The position numbers and the translations under genes were made by a program. Positions 7,599 to 16,770 of a stretch of 64,000 nt of DNA are shown in pieces; within the stretch, counting starts at the first letter, position 1, and every line of letters begins with the position of its first letter. Under the pieces are notes generated by a model, which saw nothing but the letters and a program-made list of their open reading frames with translations, was not told the DNA's origin and did not search any database. Origin of the DNA: Phytohabitans maris (GTDB taxonomy: Bacteria > Actinomycetota > Actinomycetes > Mycobacteriales > Micromonosporaceae); contig NZ_JAVHUY010000012.1 in assembly GCF_031085175.1 (NCBI RefSeq), forward strand, positions 62,001 through 126,000, written 5' to 3'.

Positions 7599-9596
7599 GT
7601 CGGCCGCCGGGGCGACCGGCGTGGGCGCCACCGGGCCGCGAAGCTCCTCGATCACCGCCCCGACCGAGGCGGCCAGCCGCTCGGCGTCGTCGACCAGCGC
7701 CGGGTCGGCGCTCACCCCGATGCAGAGGGAGCCGTGCCAGCCCAGCGCGCCGACGGCCAGCGGCGCGCCGGGGGCCAGCGGCAGGATCGGGTACGCCGCC
7801 ACGACCGGCGCGCCGGCCAGGCTGAGCTGGATCGGCGGACCCGGCATGTTGGAGACGATCGCCTGGAAGAACCGCGCGCCGTAGACGGTCCGCGCGAACC
7901 AGGCGTGCGCCGGCGTGGGGAGCAGACCGGCCAGCCGTCCCATCACGAACCGGGAGGCCAGCGCCCGGGTGCCGGTGCGCAGCCGGCGGCTGCCCGCCGC
8001 GACCCCGGCCAGCCGCTCGGCCTCCGGCAGCGGCCCGAGCGGCAGGTCCATCATCACCGCCGCGGTGGTGTTCCCCTCCGCGGCGGTGCCCGGCTCGCGC
8101 ACCGTCAGCGGCACGGCGACCCGCAGCCGCGTTCCGGCGTGGTCGGGGTCGGGCAGCACCCGCCGCAGCCCGCCGGCGACCGCGGCGAGCAGCACGTCGG
8201 AGACCCGGGCGCCGTGCCGGGCGGCGGCCGAGCGGACCGCGTCGAGCGGAAGCTCCACGGTGCCGAAGCGCCGCCGCGCGGTGTCGCTGGTCGGGTAGCG
8301 GCTCGCCGGCCGGCCGTCGGTCGCGAGCTGGGCCAGGCCGGCGGCGGTACCGAAGGCGGTGCGCACCCGGCCGGGGCTCCGCCCGCCGCCCGCTGCCGGG
8401 CCGACCGCCCGCGGCGGGAGCACCGGCTCGAGCAGGTTGAGCGCCTGCGCGACGGTGCCGATGCCGTCGGCCACCACGTGGTGCACCACCAGGATCGCCG
8501 CGGCCCGCCCGCCGGCCAGCCCGGAGACGACGAAGAACCGCCACATCGGGCGGTCGCGGGGCAGCGGGGTCTGCGCGATCTCGGCGACCAGCGCGTCCAG
8601 CGCCGCGTCGCCCTCCGCCCCGTCGAGCCGGCGCTCCGGCACGTGCCAGGCCCAGTCCAGGTCGGGGTGGTCCACCCAGCGCGGGCGGCGCCAGCGCGAG
8701 GGCGCCGACAGCCGCTGCCGGAACCGGGGCAGCTCGTGCAGGTGCGCCCGCACCACGGCCTCGACGGCGTCGCGCAGGTCGGTCCGGTCACCGCCGTCCA
8801 GCACCGCCAGCCCGCCGACGTGCTGGGGCGCGGCGGCCGACTCGACGTGCAGGAAGAAGGCGTCGGGCGCGGCGACGCGCTCGCCCCGCCGGGGTGGGGT
8901 CCGGGGTCTCGTCACCGTCACGCACAGCACGACCACGAGTGTGCCGGCAACGGCGTCGAGGAGATAGTGGTTGGCCGTCGCCATGATCACCAGCGCGGTC
9001 ACCGCCACGTGCACCGCGCTGACCCCCTGGACCAGGCGGCCGCCGGCGTACGCGGCGAGCATCGCGCTGACCCACACCGCCCAGGCGAAGTGCAGCGACG
9101 GCATGGCGGCCAGCTCGTTGGCGTGGGCGACCATCGGCGAGCCCCACGAGCCCCAGGTGTGCCCGAGGCGTACCGTGTCGACGAAGCCGAGGTCGCCGAC
9201 CAGCCGCGGCGGCGCCACCGGATACACCGCGAAGCAGGCGATGCTGAGCAGGTTGACCAGGATGAACGAGTTCCGGGCCCAGCGGTAGACCGCCGGCCGG
9301 CGCAGGTAGAGCCAGAAGAGCAGGGCGAACGCGCTGATCACGTACGTGGTGGCGTACTCGTAGTTGGCGATCACGCGCAGCGTGTCGTGCGGCACCAGCC
9401 AGCGGTTCAGGGCCGGCTCGACGTCGATGTGCAGGGCGCGTTCCAGGTCGAAGATCCGCCGGCTGTGCGCCATGGCCGTGGCCCGCCGGCCCGGCCAGTC
9501 GAGGCCGGCCGCGATCGCGTAGACGGCGAAGACCGCCAGCCCGATCGCGATTTCCCGGACCCACGGCGGGCGCTCCGGCTTGCCCCCGATGGTCAC
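7542..9596 (-). CDS. PAP2 phosphatase - wax ester synthase/DGAT fusion protein
   Basis: A 684-residue protein with two enzyme modules. Residues ~1-225 form a polytopic PAP2 (AUR1-like) phosphatase with the signature residues in AMPSLHFAWAVW and NHYLLDAVAG. Residues ~235-680 are a WS/DGAT acyltransferase with the catalytic HHxxxDG motif (HHVVADG near residue 372) and the family SNMPGPP motif. The combination suggests dephosphorylation of a lipid phosphate followed by acylation at the membrane, for example phosphatidate to diacylglycerol to triacylglycerol; substrates are inferred. The start is GTG at 9596 with only a close AAGG upstream, so the exact start is uncertain. Confidence 0.88.
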   Translation of the reverse strand: MTIGGKPERPPWVREIAIGLAVFAVYAIAAGLDWPGRRATAMAHSRRIFDLERALHIDVEPALNRWLVPHDTLRVIANYEYATTYVISAFALLFWLYLRRPAVYRWARNSFILVNLLSIACFAVYPVAPPRLVGDLGFVDTVRLGHTWGSWGSPMVAHANELAAMPSLHFAWAVWVSAMLAAYAGGRLVQGVSAVHVAVTALVIMATANHYLLDAVAGTLVVVLCVTVTRPRTPPRRGERVAAPDAFFLHVESAAAPQHVGGLAVLDGGDRTDLRDAVEAVVRAHLHELPRFRQRLSAPSRWRRPRWVDHPDLDWAWHVPERRLDGAEGDAALDALVAEIAQTPLPRDRPMWRFFVVSGLAGGRAAAILVVHHVVADGIGTVAQALNLLEPVLPPRAVGPAAGGGRSPGRVRTAFGTAAGLAQLATDGRPASRYPTSDTARRRFGTVELPLDAVRSAAARHGARVSDVLLAAVAGGLRRVLPDPDHAGTRLRVAVPLTVREPGTAAEGNTTAAVMMDLPLGPLPEAERLAGVAAGSRRLRTGTRALASRFVMGRLAGLLPTPAHAWFARTVYGARFFQAIVSNMPGPPIQLSLAGAPVVAAYPILPLAPGAPLAVGALGWHGSLCIGVSADPALVDDAERLAASVGAVIEELRGPVAPTPVAPAADSVTPAGDPAADRSGAAGR

Positions 9597-9624
9597 CTTC
9601 AGACTTCTAGCACGTTTTGCGGCA

Positions 9625-9647
9625 CACGCCCGGCGGTATCGGGCGTG
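9625..9647 (-). terminator. Hairpin downstream of the VC0807-type gene
   Basis: Inverted repeat CACGCCC (9625-9631) / GGGCGTG (9641-9647) with a 9-base loop, directly after the stop of the upstream minus-strand gene and before the PAP2-acyltransferase gene. There is no clear U-tract. It is a likely terminator, though a processing hairpin is possible. Confidence 0.4.
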
Positions 9648-9656
9648 ACGCCGCCG

Positions 9657-10325
9657 TCAGGCGGCCGGTACGGGCGCGCGGAGGTGGACCGAGATGCCCG
9701 GCAGCCGGCGCAGGCACCGCCAGCCCCACCCGGTGCAGGCGAGGATGGTCAGGACGGTCAGCAGGCCGCTGAACACGCCGCGGGACAGCAGGCCGGCGTC
9801 CAGCCCGAAGCGGAGCAGGGTCAGGGTCAGCGCCGCGTCCAGCAGCCGGGAGCCGCCCCAGAGGAGCGCCACCTGGGTGAACATCCGGCGCACGCCGGGG
9901 CGGTGGAACAGGTGCGCGGGGAGCGTGACGAAGTCCCGGGCCAGCCGCATCGTGATCGGGCGGCCCACGGCGGCGCTGCCCAGGAAGAGCAGGGCCATGA
10001 AGATCGAGCCGACCACCGGCTGCAGCACGTACACCAAGGCGCTGGAGAGGACCAGCGCCACGCAGGCCCGGCCGCAGAGCATGCCGACGCAGAGCAGCAG
10101 TGTGCCGGGCAGGTGCCGGCCGAGGACCCAGCGGACCGTGACCGTCAGCGCGCACCAGCCGAGCACCGCGCCCAGCCCCGCCGCGAGCCCGGCGGTGTGC
10201 AGCAGCACGTACAGCAGGGCGGTCGGGACGAGCACCGTCTCGAGGAACAGCCGGGCGGCCCGGCCGAGCGCGGGGCGCAGCTCGCCGATCTCGATAACCA
10301 CGTGCGGGTGGGTCTGCGTCATCAT
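9657..10325 (-). CDS. VC0807-family membrane protein
   Basis: A 222-residue integral membrane protein with about six hydrophobic segments and the conserved core RPITMRLARDF...LPAHLFHRPGVRRMFTQ. This is typical of actinobacterial VC0807-family proteins of unknown function. The ATG at 10325 is chosen because it overlaps the stop of the upstream transporter gene (ATGA). A longer frame to 10586 lies antisense-like inside that gene and is rejected. It is probably cotranscribed with the DMT-type gene. Confidence 0.8.
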   Translation of the reverse strand: MMTQTHPHVVIEIGELRPALGRAARLFLETVLVPTALLYVLLHTAGLAAGLGAVLGWCALTVTVRWVLGRHLPGTLLLCVGMLCGRACVALVLSSALVYVLQPVVGSIFMALLFLGSAAVGRPITMRLARDFVTLPAHLFHRPGVRRMFTQVALLWGGSRLLDAALTLTLLRFGLDAGLLSRGVFSGLLTVLTILACTGWGWRCLRRLPGISVHLRAPVPAA

Positions 10326-11269
10326 CCGTCCTGGGTGATCCGGTCCGGCTCCCGTGCGGCCATGGCCGGCGTCCGCTCCCGGGCCGGTCGCACGATCGAG
10401 GAGTGCGACAGCCCGAACACGCCGGCGCTGATCAGTGCTCCGGCGCCGGCGACCGCGGCCAGCGCGCCGGGGCTCGTCGGCGGCGCGACGTGGAACGCTA
10501 ACACCCCGACCAGGTAGCTGGCTATGGGGTTGGTGATGGTCATCGCGGCGACCGCGGCGGCCAGCGAGCCGGTCGCGAACGCCCACTGCCCGAGCAGCAG
10601 GCCGGCCAGTGTCGAGCCGGCCAGGGCGTACCCGACCCAGTCCCGGGCCGTCGCGCCGACCCCGCGCTCGATCAGGTCCGCCGCGGTCAACTTCATCAGG
10701 ACCGCGCTCATCGCGAAGCAGAGCCCGGCCGCGACCGCCAGCAACGTCGCCTGTACCAGCGCCCGCCGGCCGGCCGAGGCCAGCACCAGCCCGGCGACGG
10801 CCACGACCGTGGCGAGCCCCGACAAGATGATGTGTTCCCGGTTCGGGTCCCCCTCAACCGGCGCGGCGCCGCGTACCGCCAGGAAGAGCGCGACGCCGCC
10901 GGTGATCGCCGCCGCGGAGGACCAGGCGAGCCGGCTGGGCATCCGCCGGCTCCACGCGGTCGCCAGCGGCAGCGCGAACAGCAGTTGGGTCACCAGCAGC
11001 GGCTGGACCAGCGCCACCGAACCGAAGTGCAGGGCCGCCGCCTGGGTCAGGAAGCCCACCAGGTTGACCACCCAGCCGGCCAGCCAGACCCGGCTGCGGA
11101 CCAGGCGGCGCGCCAGGGCGGGCAGGGGCGCCAGCGTCGCGCGGACCCGGCCGCGGGTGCGCGGCGGCTCGAGTGAGTTGTTGGCCGCCTGGGCGCCGTG
11201 TTGCTGCAGGGACGCGGCGGCGGCGAAGAGGAAGGCCGCCACCAGGCTCAGGCTGACGGCGAGCGGCAC
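10322..11269 (-). CDS. DMT (EamA-like) membrane transporter
   Basis: A 315-residue protein with nine to ten hydrophobic segments arranged as two similar halves, as in drug/metabolite transporters. The N-terminus (VSLSLVAAFLFAAAASLQQHGAQ) resembles actinobacterial DMT/NIPA-like proteins. Substrate unknown. It overlaps the downstream VC0807-type gene by ATGA. Confidence 0.8.
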   Translation of the reverse strand: MPLAVSLSLVAAFLFAAAASLQQHGAQAANNSLEPPRTRGRVRATLAPLPALARRLVRSRVWLAGWVVNLVGFLTQAAALHFGSVALVQPLLVTQLLFALPLATAWSRRMPSRLAWSSAAAITGGVALFLAVRGAAPVEGDPNREHIILSGLATVVAVAGLVLASAGRRALVQATLLAVAAGLCFAMSAVLMKLTAADLIERGVGATARDWVGYALAGSTLAGLLLGQWAFATGSLAAAVAAMTITNPIASYLVGVLAFHVAPPTSPGALAAVAGAGALISAGVFGLSHSSIVRPARERTPAMAAREPDRITQDG

Positions 11270-11339
11270 GGCGGTCCCCAGAGGCTAGGCGACGGGTACG
11301 GTCCTGATCCTTCCACGACCCGGCCCCGCGATCCGGGCG

Positions 11340-12098
11340 TCAGCTCCCGCCGAACCTGCCGGCGAGCCGCCGGTAGAGGCCGGGCGCCGTGGCCCGGACC
11401 GCGACCGGCAGGCGCAGCCACCCCGGCACGTACCGGTCGTCCCGCTCCGCCGCGATCGACCGGACCAGGACGTCCGCGACCCGTTCCGCCGGGATGGGGC
11501 GGGGGCGGCCGCGCCCGTACGGCTGCCCGCGGCGCTCGAAGAAGCGGGTCTCCACCACGCCCGGCGCGAGCGCTCCCACGCCGACGCCGGTGCCGCGCAG
11601 CTCCAGCCGCAGGCTCTCGGCGAAGGCGTCGAGGCCGCCCTTGGTCGCCGCGTACACCGCCTCGCCGGCCACGCCCAGGCGGCCGGCGATCGAGGTGACG
11701 AACATCAGGTATCCGCTGCCCCGGGCCCGCATCCCCGGCAGGAGCGCCCGGGTCAGCCCGATCGGCGCGGCGAGGTTGACGGCGACCAGGCGGCCGATCT
11801 CCGGTGCCGGCATCCGGTCGAAGGGGCCGGCCCAGCCGCCGCCCGCGCTGTGCACCACGACGTCGACCCGCCCGGCGACCTCCAGTGCCGCCGCGGCGAG
11901 CCGCTCGACCTGGTCCGGATCGGCCAGCTCGCCGGCGAGCGGCACGCCACCGACGGCGTCCGCGAGCGCGGCGAGCCGCTCCCGGTCGCGCCCGTGCACG
12001 ACCACCCGCGCCCCGGCCCCGGCGAGCCGGACCGCGGTCGCCCACCCGATGCCGGACGAGGCGCCGGTGACCAGCGCGACACTGTCCCGGATCCGCAT
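11340..12098 (-). CDS. Short-chain dehydrogenase/reductase
   Basis: A 252-residue classical SDR. The NAD(P)-binding motif TGASSGIG is near residue 13 and the active-site motif YAATK near residue 150, with the catalytic Ser in FVTSIAG. Start chosen at ATG 12098, where family similarity begins; a longer frame to 12239 would extend into the palindromic intergenic element. Substrate unknown, and neighbours give no clear pathway. Confidence 0.87.
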   Translation of the reverse strand: MRIRDSVALVTGASSGIGWATAVRLAGAGARVVVHGRDRERLAALADAVGGVPLAGELADPDQVERLAAAALEVAGRVDVVVHSAGGGWAGPFDRMPAPEIGRLVAVNLAAPIGLTRALLPGMRARGSGYLMFVTSIAGRLGVAGEAVYAATKGGLDAFAESLRLELRGTGVGVGALAPGVVETRFFERRGQPYGRGRPRPIPAERVADVLVRSIAAERDDRYVPGWLRLPVAVRATAPGLYRRLAGRFGGS

Positions 12099-12187
12099 CG
12101 GTGCCCCCTGCCTGCCGAACCCCGCCAGGACGAGCGTACGTAACCCCGCCGCCAGCGGTGGCGACGCAACGCTGGTCAGCCCGCGCC

Positions 12188-12235
12188 GATCGTGGTAATC
12201 CAGTGCCCCTCCGAGGGCACCTCGGTACCACGATC
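12188..12235. repeat. Nested palindromic intergenic element
   Basis: Outer arms GATCGTGGTA (12188-12197) and TACCACGATC (12226-12235) are perfect reverse complements. An inner stem GTGCCC (12203-12208) / GGGCAC (12215-12220) sits within them. The element lies just past the stop of the LacI gene and upstream of the SDR start, so it could terminate the sugar operon. Its GATC-bounded form resembles the elements at 20109, 42579 and 63067. Confidence 0.75.
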
Positions 12236-12254
12236 TCAACGGCCGCCGCCCGGA

Positions 12255-13268
12255 TCAGTCCGCGGCGGGGGCGGGGCCGGTCGACTGCCGGGGGTGGAGG
12301 CGGGGGGCGTCGGGGATGACCAGGTCGCGCGGGGGTTCGCCGTCGAGCTGGGCGACGAGCTCGTCCACGGCGGCGGCGCCGAGCTCCAGCAGGGGCAGGG
12401 CGATCGTGGTGATGCTCGGGACCGTGAAGCCGGCCGAGGGGAAGTCGCCGTACGCGATGACCGAGATCTCCTCCGGCACCCGGACGCCGGCGTCGCTGAG
12501 GTGGCGGATCACGCCGATGGCCTGGCCGGGCGAGCTGGTGAAGACGGCGGTCGGCCGGGCGGCGAGCAGCGCGGGGGCGCAGGCGAAGCCGGTCGCCTCG
12601 GTGAAGTCGCCGAAGAGCGGGGGGATCACCGGCAGGCCGCGGTCGCGGATGGCGCGGTCCAGGGCGGCGAGGCGGTCCGAGCTCTGCTCCACCTCGGCCG
12701 GGCCGGCCAGGTGCGCGATCCGCCGGTGGCCGAGGCCGGTGAGGTGCTCCACCGCGAGCTCGCCGGCCCGGCCCACGTTCATGGTGATGTTGCGGTTGGA
12801 GCCGGGGACCGCGCGGTTGACGAAGACGTGCGGGAACGACGTCCTGTCCAGGTGCGCCACGAGCGGGTGGCCGGGCACGGCCGAACCCATGAGCAGCCCG
12901 TCGACCCGGCCGCCGTCGACGAGCGATCGGCCGGCCGGCTGTTCCTCGAAGTCCTCGGCGAGCAGCGCGAGGTACCCGTGCTCGCCGGCCCGGCGGTAGG
13001 CGCCACGGGCGATCGTGATGTACGGCGGGTTGTCGGTGGAGGGGGCGATGAGGGCCAGCGCCATCGTGCGCGAGTTGGCCAGCGCCCGGGCACCGGCGTG
13101 CGGCTGGTAGCCGAGGTCGCGGGCGACCTGGAGGATCCGCCGGCGGGTCTCCGGGCGTACCGCCACGGTCGGGTCGCCGTTGAGCACCCGCGAGGCGATG
13201 CTCTTGGTGACCTCGGCGGCGGCGGCGACGTCGATGAGGCGCACCCGGTCAGGCGCGGAGCGTTTCAC
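12255..13268 (-). CDS. LacI-family repressor of the sugar/aldonate operon
   Basis: A 337-residue LacI-type regulator. The N-terminal helix-turn-helix (RLIDVAAAAEVTKSIASRVLNG, roughly residues 9-30) is followed by a periplasmic-binding-protein-like effector domain. The GTG at 13268 is preferred because GGGAGGG lies upstream; an ATG at 13301 would add a stretch unlike the family. It is the last gene of the operon starting at 19983. The LacI-type operator at 20024-20043 is its likely target, implying induction by the imported sugar. Confidence 0.88.
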   Translation of the reverse strand: MKRSAPDRVRLIDVAAAAEVTKSIASRVLNGDPTVAVRPETRRRILQVARDLGYQPHAGARALANSRTMALALIAPSTDNPPYITIARGAYRRAGEHGYLALLAEDFEEQPAGRSLVDGGRVDGLLMGSAVPGHPLVAHLDRTSFPHVFVNRAVPGSNRNITMNVGRAGELAVEHLTGLGHRRIAHLAGPAEVEQSSDRLAALDRAIRDRGLPVIPPLFGDFTEATGFACAPALLAARPTAVFTSSPGQAIGVIRHLSDAGVRVPEEISVIAYGDFPSAGFTVPSITTIALPLLELGAAAVDELVAQLDGEPPRDLVIPDAPRLHPRQSTGPAPAAD

Positions 13269-13313
13269 CTGCCCTCCCTCCCAGACAACCCAGCGGCGCA
13301 CACGTGAGCGTAG

Positions 13314-14087
13314 TCAGCCGAAGTCGGGCGGGACCTGAAGGGCGTTCATGCCGCCGTCGATGACGATCCGGGCACCGGTGAGCGTCGGCGTCTCCCCGCC
13401 GGCCAGGAACGCCACGAGGTGCGCGATCTCCTCCTGGGCGGTCGGCTCGCCGGCCGGGATGCGGTGCCGGCGGGCGCTCGCCTCGCCGTCGCTGATCCCG
13501 TTCCAGCGGATGCTCCAGACGAAGCCGGGGGCGATCGCGTTGACCCGGATGCCGCGCGGCGCCAGGTCGACCGCGAGGCTGCGGGTGAGCCCGTCGACGG
13601 CGGCCTTGCTCGCGTTGTACGCGGTCCGCCCGGGGATGGCCCGCTCGCCGGCGAGCGAGGAGATGTTGACGATGACGCCCCCGCCGGCCGCCGCCATGTG
13701 CCGGGCGGCGAGCATCGAGCAGAGGTGGACGGCGAAGAGGTTGACCTCGAAGACGTCCCGGAAGAAGCGCGCCGTCTCGTCCAGCACGTCGTCCGGGCCG
13801 AGGCCGAGGTGGGCGGCGTTGTTGACCAGGACCGTCGGGGCCAGGCCGCGCTCGGCGAGGGTGGCGAAGCCGGCCTCGATCGCCCCGGGATCGGCCAGGT
13901 CGAAGCCGATCGAGTGGACGCTGGCGCCGGGGATCTGGGCGCAGAGGATGGCGGCGGCCGCCGCCGCGGCCGCCTCGTCCGGGCCGTGTACGACCACCCG
14001 GTTGCCGTCCGCCGCGAGCTGCCGGGCGATCGCGAACCCGAGGTTGTGGCTCGCGCCGGTGACGAGGGCGGTGCGGGGGCGGCTCAT
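13314..14087 (-). CDS. SDR oxidoreductase of the sugar operon
   Basis: A 257-residue classical SDR: TGASHNLGFAIA nucleotide-binding motif near residue 10, SSLAGE near residue 150, active-site YNASK near residue 165, and LTGARIVIDGGMN at the C-terminus. The ATG at 14087 overlaps the dehydratase stop (ATGA). In this operon it probably oxidises or reduces a sugar or sugar-acid intermediate next to the enolase-superfamily dehydratase. Substrate not determinable. Confidence 0.88.
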   Translation of the reverse strand: MSRPRTALVTGASHNLGFAIARQLAADGNRVVVHGPDEAAAAAAAAILCAQIPGASVHSIGFDLADPGAIEAGFATLAERGLAPTVLVNNAAHLGLGPDDVLDETARFFRDVFEVNLFAVHLCSMLAARHMAAAGGGVIVNISSLAGERAIPGRTAYNASKAAVDGLTRSLAVDLAPRGIRVNAIAPGFVWSIRWNGISDGEASARRHRIPAGEPTAQEEIAHLVAFLAGGETPTLTGARIVIDGGMNALQVPPDFG

Positions 14088-15259
14088 CCGTTGTCCTTCG
14101 TGTGCAGCGCCACCTCGTGCGGCGGCCGGATCTCGGTCAGGGCGCCGGTGTAGTGGCGCAGGTCGTGGCGGACGTAGGGGTACCGGCGCAGCGCCTCCGG
14201 GTCGATCTGGACGCCGAGCCCCGGCTGGTCCGGGACGCGCGCGACGCCGTTCACGACGCTCCAGCCCTCGGTGGCGATCTCGGCGCGCCACGGCACGTCG
14301 GTCGCCATGGTCTCCAGGTAGGTGAAGTTGGGGGTGCAGGCGGCCAGCTGCAGGGTCGCCGCGTTCGCCACCGGGCCGGAGGGGTTGTGCGGGGCGACGG
14401 AGACCTGCCACAGCTCGGCGAGCGAGGCGATGGTCCGGGTCTCCCAGATGCCGCCGGCGTGCGAGACGTCCGGCTGTACGACGTCGGCGCAGCCGCGGCT
14501 GAAGACCTCCCGGAAGTCCCACCGGGTGTAGAGGCGTTCGCCGAGCGAGATCGGGGTGGAGGTGCTCTCCCGCAGGGTGGCGTAGTTGGCCAGGTTGCCG
14601 GGGATGAGCGGCTCCTCCAGCCAGAGCACGCCGTACGGTTCGAGGGCCTTGGCGACCTGCCGCGCGGCGGGCAGCTCGAAGCGGCCGTGCGCCTCCACGA
14701 TCACCTCGGCCCGGCCGTCGACCGCCTCCGCCACGGCCTCAACGGCGGCGAGCGCGTCCCGCAGCGCCGCCCGGGGCAGGGTGCGGAACGCCGAGCCGAA
14801 CGGGTCCCACTTCAGCGCGCGGTACCCCCACTCGACCGCCTCGCGGGCCTTGTCGGCAAACTCGCGCGGGTGCTTGGCGCCGGCGAACCAGCCGTTGGCG
14901 TAGCACTCGACCGAGTCGCGGACCCGGCCGCCGAGCAGCTCGTACACCGGTACGCCGAGCGCCTTGCCCTTGATGTCCCAGAGCGCCATCTCGACCGCGG
15001 ACAGGGCGCTGGTCAGCACCGGGCCGCCGCGCCAGTACGCGTCCCGGTAGGCGTCCTGCCACCAGCCCTGGATGTCGCGCGGGTCCCGGCCGGCGAGCCC
15101 GTGCTCCAGCGCCCGGACGGCGGCCTCGACGGTGTGCTCCCGGTACTCCAGGGTGGCCTCGCCCCAGCCGTCGATCCCCTCGTCCGTCTCCAGCCGCACG
15201 AGCACCCAGTTGGTGCGGTACGCGTCGGCGACGTACGTGGTGAGCGCGCGCAGCCTCAC
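14084..15259 (-). CDS. Mandelate racemase/muconate lactonizing (enolase) superfamily dehydratase
   Basis: A 391-residue enolase-superfamily protein, most like sugar-acid dehydratases. Visible elements are the capping domain (residues ~1-120), the catalytic-strand motif LKWDPFG near residue 160, metal-binding regions VEAHGRF, LEEPLIP and GERLYTRWDF, and the downstream His in APHNPSGPVAN. It starts at GTG 15259, overlapping the glycosidase stop (GTGA), and ends overlapping the SDR start (ATGA). It probably dehydrates an aldonate to a 2-keto-3-deoxy acid. The exact sugar acid (galactonate-like or other) is not resolved. Confidence 0.85.
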   Translation of the reverse strand: MRLRALTTYVADAYRTNWVLVRLETDEGIDGWGEATLEYREHTVEAAVRALEHGLAGRDPRDIQGWWQDAYRDAYWRGGPVLTSALSAVEMALWDIKGKALGVPVYELLGGRVRDSVECYANGWFAGAKHPREFADKAREAVEWGYRALKWDPFGSAFRTLPRAALRDALAAVEAVAEAVDGRAEVIVEAHGRFELPAARQVAKALEPYGVLWLEEPLIPGNLANYATLRESTSTPISLGERLYTRWDFREVFSRGCADVVQPDVSHAGGIWETRTIASLAELWQVSVAPHNPSGPVANAATLQLAACTPNFTYLETMATDVPWRAEIATEGWSVVNGVARVPDQPGLGVQIDPEALRRYPYVRHDLRHYTGALTEIRPPHEVALHTKDNG

Positions 15260-16740
15260 GGCTCCCGCCGTTCGAACCCGAGCCCGGCCACGACCGCGGC
15301 GTCGGTGAGCACCAGCGGGTAGTCGGTGAGCGGCAGCCGGTACCGCAGGCCGCGGGTGCGCCAGTCGGTGTGGGTGAGCTCGGGCGGCCGCTCGACCGCG
15401 TACACCTCGCCGGTGAGCAGGTCGAGCAGCACCGGCTCGGGCATGGCGAGCCGGTCGTCCCACCACAGCTCGGCGTCGATCGTGGCGTGGCCGGCCCGCT
15501 GCTGCGGGTCCTCGGCGAGCCAGTACGCGAACAGCGGCGCCCCGTCCCGCTCGAACGTGGCCACGTGCGGCGCGGCCATCAGCGTGGCCCGCTGCGGGGC
15601 GGCCGGGTCGCGCTCGGTGAACAGGCACATCAGCTCGGTGCGCCGGGTCCGCTCGTCGAAGAGGTGGCAGACCCGGCGGGCCACCTCGAACGAGACCTTC
15701 GGGGTGTAGCTGCCGCCGTGGATGAGCCCCATCATCACCGGCGCGTTGACCTTGTCGCCGGCCTGCCGGTACGGGCGTTCCATCAGGTCGACGGCGTGGA
15801 AGTAGAAGATCTTGTCGAAGCCGAGCTCCAGGTCGGCCAGGAACCGGCGGGCGATCCACTTGGCCTGCACGACCTGGTCCATCGTGTACATGCCGAGCCA
15901 GTCGTCGTGGTGCCCGGAGAGCTGGGAGGGGCAGCCGTTCTCGCCCTGGTAGAGCGCGATGCGCCGGTCGGGGGAGTGCTCGTCGAGGAGGCGGCGCAGC
16001 AGGTCGCGCATGTTGCGCAGGTTGTGCTCCGGCACCATCTGGTACGGGTGGAACGAGAACGCGTCGATCGACCCGGCGAGCCCGGCGCGGAGCGCGCCCA
16101 CGAGGAAGGCCGGGTCGACGAGGGAGGTCGCGCCGCCGATGACGGTGGCGTCCGGGATCTCCGCCCGGACCGCCTCGGCGGTGACCCGGACCAGCTCGGC
16201 GTAGTCGGCGCCGCTGACCGGGCGGGGCTGCCAGAACTGGGGGATGTTCGGCTCGTTCCACACCTCCCAGTGGGTGACCCGGCCGCGGTACCGGGCGGCG
16301 AGCGCGCGCACGTACGCGGTCCAGGCCGGCAGCGCGCGCTCGTAGTAGGTCGGCACGTACCCGACGGCGGACTCGTGCGGCGCGTCCGGCATGTAGAGCT
16401 TGTTGCCGAAGGTGACGCTGAACATCGTCCGCACCCCGGCGCCGGCCAGACTGTCCACGATGGAGTCGAGCCACTCGAAGTCGTACCGGCCCTCGGCGGT
16501 CTCGCAGCGGCTCCAGCCGGTCTGCACCCGCGCCCAGGTGGCGCCCAGCCGGGCCAGGTGCGGGTAGACCGGCTCGGGGGTGAACATCCACCGGTCGAGG
16601 GTCTCGAAGCCGATGCCCAGTCGCGAGGAGGCGATCTCCGCCGTCGGCCGGGTGATCGCGACCCGGCCCATCGGGCTCACGCCCGCCAGCGGTGGGAGTT
16701 GGTCACGGACGAGCGCGTCGACGTCCTGTGGTGTGGTCAT
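15256..16740 (-). CDS. Cytoplasmic glycoside hydrolase (GH39/clan A-like)
   Basis: A 494-residue TIM-barrel glycosidase without a signal peptide. The acid/base motif HWEVWNEPN is near residue 160 and a likely nucleophile in LYQGENGCPS near residue 270, the arrangement of clan GH-A enzymes. A C-terminal beta-rich part follows from about residue 380. It sits between the importer genes and the dehydratase, so it probably cleaves the imported glycoside intracellularly. GH39 is the nearest family I can name by pattern, and another clan A family is possible. Confidence 0.75.
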   Translation of the reverse strand: MTTPQDVDALVRDQLPPLAGVSPMGRVAITRPTAEIASSRLGIGFETLDRWMFTPEPVYPHLARLGATWARVQTGWSRCETAEGRYDFEWLDSIVDSLAGAGVRTMFSVTFGNKLYMPDAPHESAVGYVPTYYERALPAWTAYVRALAARYRGRVTHWEVWNEPNIPQFWQPRPVSGADYAELVRVTAEAVRAEIPDATVIGGATSLVDPAFLVGALRAGLAGSIDAFSFHPYQMVPEHNLRNMRDLLRRLLDEHSPDRRIALYQGENGCPSQLSGHHDDWLGMYTMDQVVQAKWIARRFLADLELGFDKIFYFHAVDLMERPYRQAGDKVNAPVMMGLIHGGSYTPKVSFEVARRVCHLFDERTRRTELMCLFTERDPAAPQRATLMAAPHVATFERDGAPLFAYWLAEDPQQRAGHATIDAELWWDDRLAMPEPVLLDLLTGEVYAVERPPELTHTDWRTRGLRYRLPLTDYPLVLTDAAVVAGLGFERREP

Positions 16741-16770
16741 TGGTTCTGAGGTTCCTTCATACGTGGGCCG

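Noticed and set aside
7734-10517. 927-codon plus-strand open frame
   Set aside because: It is antisense to the PAP2-acyltransferase and membrane-protein genes, has a low-complexity Arg/Gly/Pro/His composition and no domain. It is a by-product of very high third-position GC.
15265-15280. tRNA-like GTTCGAACC word
   Set aside because: It lies within the C-terminal codons of the glycosidase gene and no acceptor or anticodon stems surround it.
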